Source of the DNA: Lachnospiraceae bacterium UBA1066
GTDB taxonomy: Bacteria; Bacillota; Clostridia; Lachnospirales; Lachnospiraceae
Reading direction: 5' to 3'
Assembly: GCA_002316215.1 (NCBI GenBank)
Contig: DCDB01000261.1
Location: forward strand, 1 to 7,466
Length of the DNA: 7,466 nucleotides
Below are positions 1-6,457 of this stretch, piece by piece (positions within the stretch are counted from its first letter, which is position 1; every line of letters begins with the position of its first letter). A program made the position numbers and the translations under genes. The notes under the pieces are model-generated. The model was not told the origin of the DNA. It was given only the letters and a program-made list of their open reading frames with translations, and did not search any database.

Positions 1-28
1 GTTCCATTTTATTCAGGAAATTATTCAT
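1..28 (-). CDS. 5' end of a leftward gene, product unknown (partial)
   Basis: Only the first nine codons are inside the window, reading MNNFLNKME from an ATG at 28, then the sequence runs off the left edge. The start is supported by an AAGGA Shine-Dalgarno site about six bases upstream on the minus strand and by a near-consensus promoter further upstream (-10 at 65-60, -35 at 88-83). A second in-frame ATG at 34 sits too close to the ribosome binding site to be preferred. Nine residues are too few to assign a family. The call therefore rests on the promoter/ribosome-site/start arrangement rather than on protein similarity. Confidence 0.45.
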
Positions 29-59
29 TCTCATCCTTTCAGTAAATATAAACATAGTT

Positions 60-88
60 ATTATATGAAATCCCGCGGGGTAAGTCAA
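60..88 (-). promoter_or_regulatory. Leftward promoter for the left-edge gene
   Basis: On the minus strand the -35 box TTGACT (88-83) is followed after exactly 17 bases by a perfect TATAAT -10 box (65-60). This is a near-consensus vegetative sigma promoter. The spacer contains an 8-bp perfect palindrome, CCCGCGGG (72-79), unusually GC-rich for this spacer. It could be a regulator site, but that is inference. The expected transcript start is near 53, leaving a leader of about 25 bases before the ATG at 28. Confidence 0.75.
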
Positions 89-106
89 TCAAAAAGGATG
101 GGACGG

Positions 107-135
107 TTTACAAAAAGAGAGAAAATCCGTATAAT
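107..135 (+). promoter_or_regulatory. Rightward promoter for aroC
   Basis: TTTACA (107-112), 17 bases, then a perfect TATAAT (130-135), giving a near-consensus vegetative promoter. It stands back-to-back with the leftward promoter; the two -35 boxes are separated by 18 bases (89-106). Transcription should begin near 142, giving aroC an untranslated leader of about 110 or 131 bases depending on the start codon. Confidence 0.8.
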
Positions 136-155
136 ACTGGTGCACGCAAAAGGAC

Positions 156-201
156 TATCCGGTATTTTTTGTTTTCCAATATTCGTAAAATGATACCGAT
201 A
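156..201 (+). promoter_or_regulatory. Possible hairpin in the aroC leader
   Basis: The left arm TATCCGGTAT (156-165) can pair with the right arm ATACCGATA (193-201), giving nine base pairs with one bulged C. The 27-base loop (166-192) is rich in T. It lies downstream of the predicted transcript start and about 50 to 70 bases before the aroC start. It does not have the form of a terminator, because no U-run follows the right arm. It is also much too small for a T-box. A regulatory role is only a suggestion. Confidence 0.3.
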
Positions 202-272
202 TAAAATGCACGGCAATTTGGAGTATTATAAATTTTCCGGCAGGATTATTAATGGCAGGGGGAAAAACTGGA

Positions 273-1337
273 ATGGCTGGTTCGGGGTTTGGTACGATTT
301 TCAGGATAACGACATGGGGCGAATCCCATGGAAAGGCTTTGGGCGTTGTCATTGACGGATGCCCGGCAGGGCTGGCTCTTAAAGAAGCGGATATCAATAA
401 ATATATGGAACGGCGCAGGCCGAATGCAGGAAAGATGTCAACGAAACGGAAAGAACCGGATGAAGCGGAAATCCTATCCGGCGTATGGGACGGCCGGACG
501 ACCGGTACGCCTATTTCTATTATCATTAGAAATGAAGATGCCCATTCTTCCGATTATTCCGGGCTTTGGGATGTCTACAGGCCGGGTCATGCCGATTTCG
601 GCTTTGACGCAAAATACGGATTCCGTGATGCGCGCGGAGGCGGGCGTTCTTCCGGACGCGAGACTTCAGCCCGTGTCGCTGCAGGCGCCGTGGCTTTAAA
701 GCTTCTTTCTGAAATCGGAATTTCGGTTCACGCCGAAGTTGAAAGCATCGGTGCCTATCCCGCAAAAAGCATTGAAGCGGAAGAACTGATTACTGGCTTG
801 AGAAAGGAGGGTGATTCTACCGGCAGCACTGTCTTCTGCTGCGCTTCCGGTGTTCCTGCCGGCCTTGGCGATCCTGTTTTCGAAAAGCTGGATGCCCGGC
901 TTTCTTCTGCGATATTCTCAATCGGTGCGGTGAAAGCTGTTGAGATCGGCGACGGCTGTGCCGTTTCCCTTGCCCGGGGCAGCGCCAATAATGATCCGTT
1001 TCGCATAAAAGACGGAAAAATCGTTACGGCAGGCAATCATGCGGGCGGAATACTCGGCGGAATTTCAAACGGTTCCGAGATCCTGATCCGTGCTTATTTT
1101 AAACCTACGCCGTCCATTTCCGTTCCTCAGGATACCGTGCGGAAGGACGGAACAGAAACCGTTATCACAGTAAAAGGGAGACATGACCCGGTGATCGGTC
1201 CGCGCGCGGCGGTCGTCGTCGAATGCATGACCGGTCTGGTTCTTGCCGATTCCCTGCTTCTTAACATGTCCTCCCGCGTCGACCGGATCCGCAGCTTTTA
1301 CGGAGCATCTGATTCTTCAGAAGACGCAGGACAATAA
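273..1337 (+). CDS. aroC: Chorismate synthase
   Basis: Converts 5-enolpyruvylshikimate-3-phosphate to chorismate, the last shikimate-pathway step, using reduced FMN in the cytoplasm. Numbered from the ATG at 273 (354 aa, normal for the family), the hallmark blocks are GESHG (16-20), RRRP (47-50), RPGHAD (103-108), RGGGRSSGRET (121-131), GGILGGISNG (258-267) and GRHDPVIGPR (302-311). The conserved histidines of the family are present at 19 and 106. I prefer 273 because MAGSGFGTIFRITTWGESHG lines up with the canonical N-terminus of the family, and an AGGGGGA site (257-263) lies nine bases upstream. An in-frame ATG at 252, with AGGA at 242-245, would add seven residues and cannot be excluded. 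The gene stands alone on its strand between its own promoter and a strong terminator, so it is probably monocistronic. No other shikimate gene is in the window. Confidence 0.97.
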   Translation: MAGSGFGTIFRITTWGESHGKALGVVIDGCPAGLALKEADINKYMERRRPNAGKMSTKRKEPDEAEILSGVWDGRTTGTPISIIIRNEDAHSSDYSGLWDVYRPGHADFGFDAKYGFRDARGGGRSSGRETSARVAAGAVALKLLSEIGISVHAEVESIGAYPAKSIEAEELITGLRKEGDSTGSTVFCCASGVPAGLGDPVFEKLDARLSSAIFSIGAVKAVEIGDGCAVSLARGSANNDPFRIKDGKIVTAGNHAGGILGGISNGSEILIRAYFKPTPSISVPQDTVRKDGTETVITVKGRHDPVIGPRAAVVVECMTGLVLADSLLLNMSSRVDRIRSFYGASDSSEDAGQ

Positions 1338-1356
1338 AAAGATCCGTTTCGCACGC

Positions 1357-1401
1357 AAAAGGATGCAGAAGCCCGCGTGGCTGTCTGCATCCTTTATTTT
1401 T
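1357..1401 (+). terminator. Strong intrinsic terminator after aroC, probably bidirectional
   Basis: A perfect 12-bp stem pairs AAAGGATGCAGA (1358-1369) with TCTGCATCCTTT (1384-1395). Inside it GCC (1371-1373) pairs with GGC (1379-1381) around a five-base loop. The stem is followed by ATTTTTAT on the plus strand. It begins 20 bases after the aroC stop. On the minus strand the same hairpin is followed by TTTT, so it can also end transcripts of the convergent lactonase gene, whose stop lies about 107 bases away. Confidence 0.9.
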
Positions 1402-1411
1402 ATATTTAACC

Positions 1412-1462
1412 GTCTGTCCCGACCATACTCTTTTGCATAAAGAAAAATTTATCCGGGCAGAC
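1412..1462 (-). other. Imperfect inverted repeat in the convergent aroC/lactonase spacer
   Basis: GTCTGTCCCG (1412-1421) can pair with CGGGCAGAC (1454-1462) through nine base pairs with one bulged base, enclosing 32 bases. Inside the loop, ATAAA (1437-1441) pairs with TTTAT (1448-1452). It would fold at the 3' end of the lactonase transcript. There is no U-run directly after it on either strand, so it is not a standard terminator. It might protect the 3' end, or be chance. Confidence 0.3.
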
Positions 1463-1507
1463 ACTTTACGTGACAGAATCCTTTAACGATCTATAAACAA
1501 GCTTCCG

Positions 1508-2656
1508 TCAGGCGATGGGCTCCGGCGTGATTTCCTTCTCTACCGTAACGGCAGCAGCCTCCGCTTCTTCCTCCGGAACGTCACGTATGATTTCGGGTGC
1601 TTCTTCAATTTTCTGGAAAATCATGCAGTTAGGAGTATCCAGTTCCTGAGGCTTCCCTTTCATCGTGATTACTTTCTTCTCGTAATTTATTGCAAAAGTC
1701 GTAATTGTACCGGCTCCGTTATTAACAACCGCAATGTGTTTCTGGTCCGGGAAAAGGGCAATGTCTTTGGGATAATCTCCTGCTGTCGGAAGAGAAAACT
1801 GTCTGTCCAGCTTGCCTGTCTCAGAATCCACTTTGAAACATGCCACGGAATTGTCGCCGGATGTCGAGCAGAAAACATATTTGCCGTCATAAGAAACACG
1901 GAGCGCAGAGGCGGCGTCATGCGGATCGCGCTCATCCGAAAGTGTGGAATACTCATCAATGAGATCAAATCTCGGATAACCGTTTTCAAGATGATAGGCA
2001 TATACCTGCAGGAGATTCGTCAGCTGGCAGAGGATATAGGCATATTTACCGTCTCTGCTGAAATGAATACTCCTGGGTCCTGCTTCACGTCCCATGCGGA
2101 GGACATCGACCTGCTGAAGCTTATTTGTCACATGGTTGATTTTATAAAGAACGACCTGATCGAGTCCGTCATCCACCGCACAGAGGAATTTATTATCCGG
2201 CGTAATACGGACGCAGCAGACATGGGGTCTGAACGAACGCTCGTTTAAAGCGCCCTGCCCGCGGTGGAACACTCCATCCATGAGATTGCCCAGACGTCCG
2301 TCCTGATGCGTATGAACGACGGTAACTTTCCCGTCGTGATAGCCCGCGACGAAGAGATACTTGCCCTGGAGATCTGTAGAAAGATGACAGCCGCGCATCC
2401 CGTCAATACCGATCTGGTTGATCGGCTTTAAATCACCGTCTTTCATAATTTCAAAGACTTCGACGCCCTCGTCTGCAATGGAATAAAGAAACTTTTCATT
2501 TCTGGATTTCGTAACATAAGAAGAATTATTCACGGGCACAACCTTGCGAAGGTGAAGAAGGCCCTCCTTTACGTCTACATCGTAAATATGGATGCCTTTG
2601 CTCGTACCATGTGTATAGGTTCCGACATATGCGACATATTTTTCTGTATCAGCCAT
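1508..2656 (-). CDS. Lactonase-family beta-propeller protein (6-phosphogluconolactonase-like, YbhE type)
   Basis: At 382 aa, this resembles the seven-bladed beta-propeller lactonase family (Pfam PF10282), which includes the Pgl/YbhE enzyme that hydrolyses 6-phosphogluconolactone in the pentose phosphate pathway. Visible family features are the N-terminal VAYVGTYTHGTSKGIHIY (about 8-25), blade repeats with PDNKFL-, RDGKYAY- and YDGKYVF-type turns, RPHVCCVRITPDNKF (143-157), GPRSIHF (193-199) and GDYPKDIALFPDQ (293-305). There is no signal peptide or membrane segment, so it should be cytosolic. Residues from about 350 to the end form an extra acidic tail rich in Glu, Ala and Pro, making it longer than the usual 330-350 aa. 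The ATG at 2656 follows a strong GAGGAG site (2668-2663). It has its own likely promoter and converges on aroC. The substrate is inferred from the family; related propellers may act on other lactones or have none. Confidence 0.85.
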   Translation of the reverse strand: MADTEKYVAYVGTYTHGTSKGIHIYDVDVKEGLLHLRKVVPVNNSSYVTKSRNEKFLYSIADEGVEVFEIMKDGDLKPINQIGIDGMRGCHLSTDLQGKYLFVAGYHDGKVTVVHTHQDGRLGNLMDGVFHRGQGALNERSFRPHVCCVRITPDNKFLCAVDDGLDQVVLYKINHVTNKLQQVDVLRMGREAGPRSIHFSRDGKYAYILCQLTNLLQVYAYHLENGYPRFDLIDEYSTLSDERDPHDAASALRVSYDGKYVFCSTSGDNSVACFKVDSETGKLDRQFSLPTAGDYPKDIALFPDQKHIAVVNNGAGTITTFAINYEKKVITMKGKPQELDTPNCMIFQKIEEAPEIIRDVPEEEAEAAAVTVEKEITPEPIA

Positions 2657-2693
2657 TTTTATCTCCTCATTAAAAAAGAAAATTATCAGAAAT

Positions 2694-2722
2694 ATTATAT
2701 CCCAAATAAAAGCATTTTTCCA
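2694..2722 (-). promoter_or_regulatory. Promoter for the lactonase-family gene
   Basis: On the minus strand a perfect TATAAT (2699-2694) is preceded after 17 bases by TGGAAA (2722-2717), a weak four-of-six match to the -35 consensus. The start site would be near 2687, about 30 bases before the ATG at 2656. A strong ribosome binding site (GAGGAG, 2668-2663) lies in between. The rest of the spacer up to 2803 is AT-rich, with a nine-base A run on the minus strand (2774-2766). It has no hairpin that would clearly end the upstream transcript. Confidence 0.5.
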
Positions 2723-2803
2723 TACTTTTCATTCTTCTTCTGTTCTTTAAACATAAAAAGACAGATTTTTTTTTCGCCGGAATCGCATCTTATGTACCGT
2801 TCC

Positions 2804-3982
2804 TTAAAGCTTAACGCTGTCCCCTACATGCAGCAGAAGGTATTTTTTCTTTATAAAATGCAATTCCTCACGGCAATGGAACGGTACGACGTACCGAAAA
2901 TCATTTTTTTTCGCCAGACGTATCAGCTCATTTTTATTTTGGTGAACCGATATCCGTAGAAAGACAGCTTTTTTTTCGTTCAGGAGCATACGCGCATAAC
3001 TTGCAGGATCCTGTTTCCCTGTCAGCACCGTAATTCCACCGGCTTCATACAGCAGAAATGCCAGTTTGCGGTTTTCTTCTTTGGAAAGCTGGGAATCGGA
3101 CAGGACGATTGCCGAAGGCTGCGATCCCCGCGGATCTTCCTCGGTTTCTTCCCGTGACGAGCCTTTTTTTTGAATTTGATCCTCAAAAGCGTCTCCGCTA
3201 TATGGTTTGACCTTTTCGCTAAGGCCGAGCCTGCGGAACTTTTTCCTCAGCCAAAAGGGATCGTCTTTCATAACAGAAAGCTCATCCAGAATATTCTGCC
3301 CTGCCTGAGTTTCATATCCGTGATCTGCGAGAATTTTAAGGACGTCGAAGCCCCGCCCGTGGACGGGTACGGGGAAAAACATTTTCACAGAAGAAAGAGC
3401 ACTTTCTGCGATATACCTGTCAAGGGCTTTGAGATGATCCCCTGCATCTGTCATCTCGTTGCCGTAGGCCGCATCTATCACGGCAAGATCCGCATGGACA
3501 CCACGGATAGGATCACAGCGGTAGGCAGCTGACTTTTCTGAATAGTCTCCTGTAAACAATATTCTCTTTTTCTCAGCATTAAAAAGGAACCAGACGCTTC
3601 CAAGGCAATGACCGCTTCTGCCCCAGGTAAAAGAAAGGTTCTTTTCGAGGCGGATTTCCGTGCCGGACGTTCCTAAATCCTCAAGCGCCATGGCGCCTTT
3701 AATAACGCCCGGAATTGTTTCAAGGGTAATACGGCTTGCTATCACCTTCCCGCGGAATCCCCTCTCGTAGAGCCATAAAAGAGCTCCGCAGTGATCCACA
3801 TGGCAGTGAGTCAGAAAAAGATAGTCAGCCGACCGGACCTGATTCTCGCTAAGATCAGGAAACGGCTGCGCAGGATTCTCTTTCATAAGCCCTGCATCCA
3901 CTAAAAATGAAATCTTTCTCCCGCGAACGAAAAATGAGTTGCGGCCATGTTCGCTGCAGCCGCCGCCAACATAGAATTCCAT
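2804..3982 (-). CDS. MBL-fold metallo-hydrolase with divergent beta-CASP features, putative nuclease
   Basis: At 392 aa, this is a metallo-beta-lactamase-fold enzyme whose motif order matches the beta-CASP group (RNase J, CPSF-73, archaeal aCPSF). Seen in order: an opening GGCSEHGRNSFFV (7-19); THCHVDH (58-64) as zinc motif II; SGHCLGS (123-129) as motif III; FTGDYS (143-148) as motif IV. IDAAYG (169-174) replaces the usual ESTYG, with D170 as motif A; VHGRGFDVL (207-215) resembles GRxQELL. H347 and H369 are positioned as motifs B and C. Residues about 268-290 form a charged, probably disordered insertion. The usual glycines of the beta-CASP SSGM segment are replaced (SDSQLS, 295-300). The expected role is metal-dependent RNA or DNA cleavage in the cytoplasm, but the substrate is unknown. 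Its ATG is six bases after the trpS stop, with AAGG in the trpS end as ribosome site, so translation is probably coupled. A plain MBL hydrolase is the alternative. Confidence 0.8.
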   Translation of the reverse strand: MEFYVGGGCSEHGRNSFFVRGRKISFLVDAGLMKENPAQPFPDLSENQVRSADYLFLTHCHVDHCGALLWLYERGFRGKVIASRITLETIPGVIKGAMALEDLGTSGTEIRLEKNLSFTWGRSGHCLGSVWFLFNAEKKRILFTGDYSEKSAAYRCDPIRGVHADLAVIDAAYGNEMTDAGDHLKALDRYIAESALSSVKMFFPVPVHGRGFDVLKILADHGYETQAGQNILDELSVMKDDPFWLRKKFRRLGLSEKVKPYSGDAFEDQIQKKGSSREETEEDPRGSQPSAIVLSDSQLSKEENRKLAFLLYEAGGITVLTGKQDPASYARMLLNEKKAVFLRISVHQNKNELIRLAKKNDFRYVVPFHCREELHFIKKKYLLLHVGDSVKL

Positions 3983-3988
3983 CGCAAT

Positions 3989-4993
3989 TTACCTTATCCT
4001 GTCCGGAAAGCCAATCTTATGCTGCACTTTCCGAAGAGTCTTTTCCGCCGTATAAGAAGCCTTTTCGGCGTTTCTTTTGATTATTCCGTCAATGTAATCT
4101 TTTTCTTTTGTAAGTTCCGCACAGCGGACCTGAATCGGACTTAAAAGCCCGGCCACGCATTCCCCTGCAGCCTCTTTAAGTTCCCCATAGCCGCGTCCGT
4201 CAAATTCCTTCACAATATCATCGGACGTCCTGCCCGTGCACGCAGAATAAATATCGATCAGGTTCTTAACGCCCGGCTGCGAATCACTGTAGGCAATATG
4301 CGCTTCCGAATCCGTTACTGCCCTTTTAAACTTACGAATAATTGTATCCTTATCATCCATAAGATAAATACTGGCATTCGGATTCTCATCCGACTTCGAC
4401 ATTTTTTTTGAAGGATCCTGAAGGCTCATGATTTTCGCCCCCACTTTGCCGACGTACGCTTCCGGAATCGTAAATACATTTCCGTAAATGTTATTGAAAC
4501 GCAGCGCGATGTCCCTGCAGATTTCAAGATGCTGAAGCTGATCGATCCCGACCGGAACGATGTCCGTCTGATAAAGAAGGATGTCGGAAGCCATCAGCAC
4601 AGGATAGGCAAAAAGGCCGACATTGATATTGTCTGCGTGCTTTGCGCTTTTATCCTTAAACTGCGTCATTCTGCTCATTTCACCCATATAAGTATAGCAG
4701 TCAAGAATCCATGCAAGCTCGGCATGCGCCGGAACATGCGACTGATAGTAAAGACAGGCCTTCTCAGGGTCAATTCCCGCCGCGATATATAGGATCAGGA
4801 GTGCTCTCGCTCTTTTTCTTAAGACTGCAGGATCCTGCCGCACCGTAATCGAATGTTCATCTACAACACAATAAAAACATTCATATTCATCCGTCAGTGA
4901 TACCCAGTTCTTAAGTGCTCCGAGGTAATTCCCGAGTGTCAGATTTCCGGTTGACTGCATACCGGAAAATAATACTTTTTTGCCGTCAAGCAT
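3989..4993 (-). CDS. trpS: Tryptophanyl-tRNA synthetase
   Basis: Class I aminoacyl-tRNA synthetase charging tRNA-Trp with tryptophan using ATP; cytosolic, normally a dimer. Its 334 aa is the normal bacterial length. The HIGH-type signature is STGNLTLGNYLGA (14-26). D137 in ASDIL corresponds to the family aspartate that contacts the indole nitrogen, and VPVGIDQLQHLE (146-157) and KMSKS (197-201) complete the catalytic set. The ATG at 4993 has an AAAGGCGG site seven bases upstream. It lies 53 bases after the glycosyltransferase gene and six before the MBL-fold gene, suggesting co-transcription. That short spacer (4994-5046) cannot hold a T-box leader, the usual control of such genes in many Bacillota. 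trpS control must therefore come from an upstream promoter or be absent. No missing residue or frameshift is seen. Confidence 0.97.
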   Translation of the reverse strand: MLDGKKVLFSGMQSTGNLTLGNYLGALKNWVSLTDEYECFYCVVDEHSITVRQDPAVLRKRARALLILYIAAGIDPEKACLYYQSHVPAHAELAWILDCYTYMGEMSRMTQFKDKSAKHADNINVGLFAYPVLMASDILLYQTDIVPVGIDQLQHLEICRDIALRFNNIYGNVFTIPEAYVGKVGAKIMSLQDPSKKMSKSDENPNASIYLMDDKDTIIRKFKRAVTDSEAHIAYSDSQPGVKNLIDIYSACTGRTSDDIVKEFDGRGYGELKEAAGECVAGLLSPIQVRCAELTKEKDYIDGIIKRNAEKASYTAEKTLRKVQHKIGFPDRIR

Positions 4994-5046
4994 AATTTAT
5001 CCGCCTTTCATAATGATGCATATTTTAACAACAAATCTTTCATCCC

Positions 5047-6411
5047 TCAGACTGCAAAGAAGCCGAAGAGGAAAGCCGTCATGACAGAAAACACAAGGAT
5101 TGCCCAGCTTACTGTCTTCGAAGTTATTTTCTCGAACGTCGAATCATCTTCAGCGCCTGTTCCGCAAAGAGCCATTCCCGCAAGCGGGAAAATCAGTATC
5201 ACCGGTATATAACGGAAATTCATTGTACAGACCACCGGATAGGAGAAGCAGAATTTAAGGTAACTGATCAGTATGCTGAGGTAGCCGACGACCGTAAATA
5301 CCTTAAACGGCAGCTGAAGCCTGTTTCTAAGAAGCGTGTGGATCCACATGACATGAAGCAGGATACAGATAAAAATACTGAGGAACAAAACCGTAAGCGA
5401 CATGATATAAGTTCCCTGCATAGACATGTTGATTGCCTGTTCGTCAAAGACTGCCGTCTTAAAGGTCTGGGCCCAGATATTATATTCTACAGTTCGATCC
5501 GCTATGAGATGCGGCTGCAGAAAAAGCCCGATGCCAGGAATCATAAGTCTCTGCGGGATCGTATAATATTCTGCGAGCTGCTGCCATTCGTCGCTTATGG
5601 ATTGGACATAGAAAATGGGCATGCGGAAACGGATGAAATTGTATATCGGCCACCACATTCCAAGCGGGATTGAAATTGCTGCAAAAATCCCGTACTGTTT
5701 CCAGAGAGCTTTATTTTCCGTGCGCTTGTCCCTGAGGGCGAAGATAAAAAGCATTCCTATGGCGGGTGCGATAATTACGGCATTCAGCTTTGACATCATG
5801 CCGAGGCCGAGCCACACGGCTGTAAAGACAATCGTCTTCAGCCGTCGCGTCTGATACCACCCGACGGCGGCGTTCAGCGCCAGCATCATAAACATAAAGC
5901 ACATGGCATCATTATTAAGCGTTGCCCCGATGTTGTAAAAAGCCGGAAAAAACGTCAGGAAAAGAATGCAGGCCACCAGCTTTCTTCCCTGAACGCCGAA
6001 TTTCCGCAGTATGCCGATACCGCAGAAGGAAGCTACCGTCACATAAACAACATTCATGCACTGAAGAAAATTAAGGCAGAACCGGATGTCCCATCCGTTA
6101 ATGCGGTAGATAATTTCGAGAATCAGTGCGCTGACGACATAGAAAAGAGGCGGATTGGAATAGCAGCTATAGAGCGCAGGATTAAAATCCGGCAGATGAT
6201 GATAGGTAAAATAATACTGGATGACGCCGAGATGCCCGCTGTTAACAGTACCGGCAGTAATATTTTTCCATGTACCCATGTCATGCGTTGAAACCTGATA
6301 ACCGGTCGTTATATCGTAGATCAGTTTAAGAAAAATACCGATCATTATTACGAAGGCAATCCAGAATTCATCAGGTATGCCCAAGATGCGTTTTGTCTGT
6401 GCATTTTCCAT
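5047..6411 (-). CDS. Multi-pass membrane glycosyltransferase, GT-C/GT39-like (PMT/ArnT type)
   Basis: At 454 aa from the ATG at 6411, with about eleven hydrophobic segments. The first is around 17-32 and the last two around 399-417 and 433-453. Motifs typical of GT-C enzymes using polyprenyl-phosphate sugars are present. An acidic residue in the first outside loop lies in STHDMG (D44). SNPPLFY (85-91) resembles the qPPLyY motif of GT39/ArnT. NNDA lies at about 166-169, and NFRY (about 398-401) matches the RY near the last helices. It probably transfers a sugar from a lipid carrier on the outer face of the membrane; donor and acceptor are unknown. A GTG at 6420 opens the same frame, but the AAGGTGA ribosome site overlaps that codon and sits five bases before ATG 6411, so the ATG is preferred. 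It lies 46 bases after the YqeC/MocA fusion and 53 before trpS. No other envelope-sugar gene is nearby. Confidence 0.75.
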   Translation of the reverse strand: MENAQTKRILGIPDEFWIAFVIMIGIFLKLIYDITTGYQVSTHDMGTWKNITAGTVNSGHLGVIQYYFTYHHLPDFNPALYSCYSNPPLFYVVSALILEIIYRINGWDIRFCLNFLQCMNVVYVTVASFCGIGILRKFGVQGRKLVACILFLTFFPAFYNIGATLNNDAMCFMFMMLALNAAVGWYQTRRLKTIVFTAVWLGLGMMSKLNAVIIAPAIGMLFIFALRDKRTENKALWKQYGIFAAISIPLGMWWPIYNFIRFRMPIFYVQSISDEWQQLAEYYTIPQRLMIPGIGLFLQPHLIADRTVEYNIWAQTFKTAVFDEQAINMSMQGTYIMSLTVLFLSIFICILLHVMWIHTLLRNRLQLPFKVFTVVGYLSILISYLKFCFSYPVVCTMNFRYIPVILIFPLAGMALCGTGAEDDSTFEKITSKTVSWAILVFSVMTAFLFGFFAV

Positions 6412-6416
6412 ATCTG

Positions 6417-6423
6417 TCACCTT
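6417..6423 (-). promoter_or_regulatory. Ribosome binding site deciding the glycosyltransferase start
   Basis: AAGGTGA on the minus strand (6423-6417) matches the 16S tail and lies five bases before ATG 6411. The competing GTG codon (6420-6418) is inside this site and so is unlikely to be the start. Confidence 0.65.
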
Positions 6424-6457
6424 TTATAATTAATTCAGCATAAACCATAGTGCCATT

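Noticed and set aside
32..100. Inverted 8-base pair CATCCTTT (32-39) and AAAGGATG (93-100) in the divergent spacer.
   Set aside because: The first copy is simply the ribosome site and nearby ATG of the leftward gene; the pair is short, 53 bases apart, and expected by chance in purine-rich spacers.
206..349. A short upstream open frame beginning at ATG 206 that overlaps aroC in another frame, considered as a leader peptide.
   Set aside because: It has no ribosome site before its ATG and no run of aromatic codons of the kind used in attenuation, and it overlaps aroC deeply.
142..1363. A 13-base exact repeat, GCACGCAAAAGGA, at 142-154 (aroC leader) and 1351-1363 (aroC terminator), flanking aroC.
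   Set aside because: A rough count of pairs in 7.5 kb predicts a chance of the order of 0.4 for some 13-base repeat, and the copies sit in unrelated contexts (a leader and a terminator stem). No target duplication or mobile-element structure accompanies it.
1736..2248. A 170-codon open frame on the plus strand inside the lactonase gene.
   Set aside because: It is antisense to a well-supported propeller protein, has no ribosome site, and its translation resembles no family.
2761..2803. T/A run at 2766-2774 with nearby GGAA/TTCC, considered as a terminator of the MBL-fold gene.
   Set aside because: On the transcribed (minus) strand the run is A, not U, and the stem is only four base pairs.
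3170..3532. A 120-codon plus-strand open frame within the MBL-fold gene.
   Set aside because: The opposite strand carries the zinc-binding motifs; this frame is a shadow without recognisable sequence.
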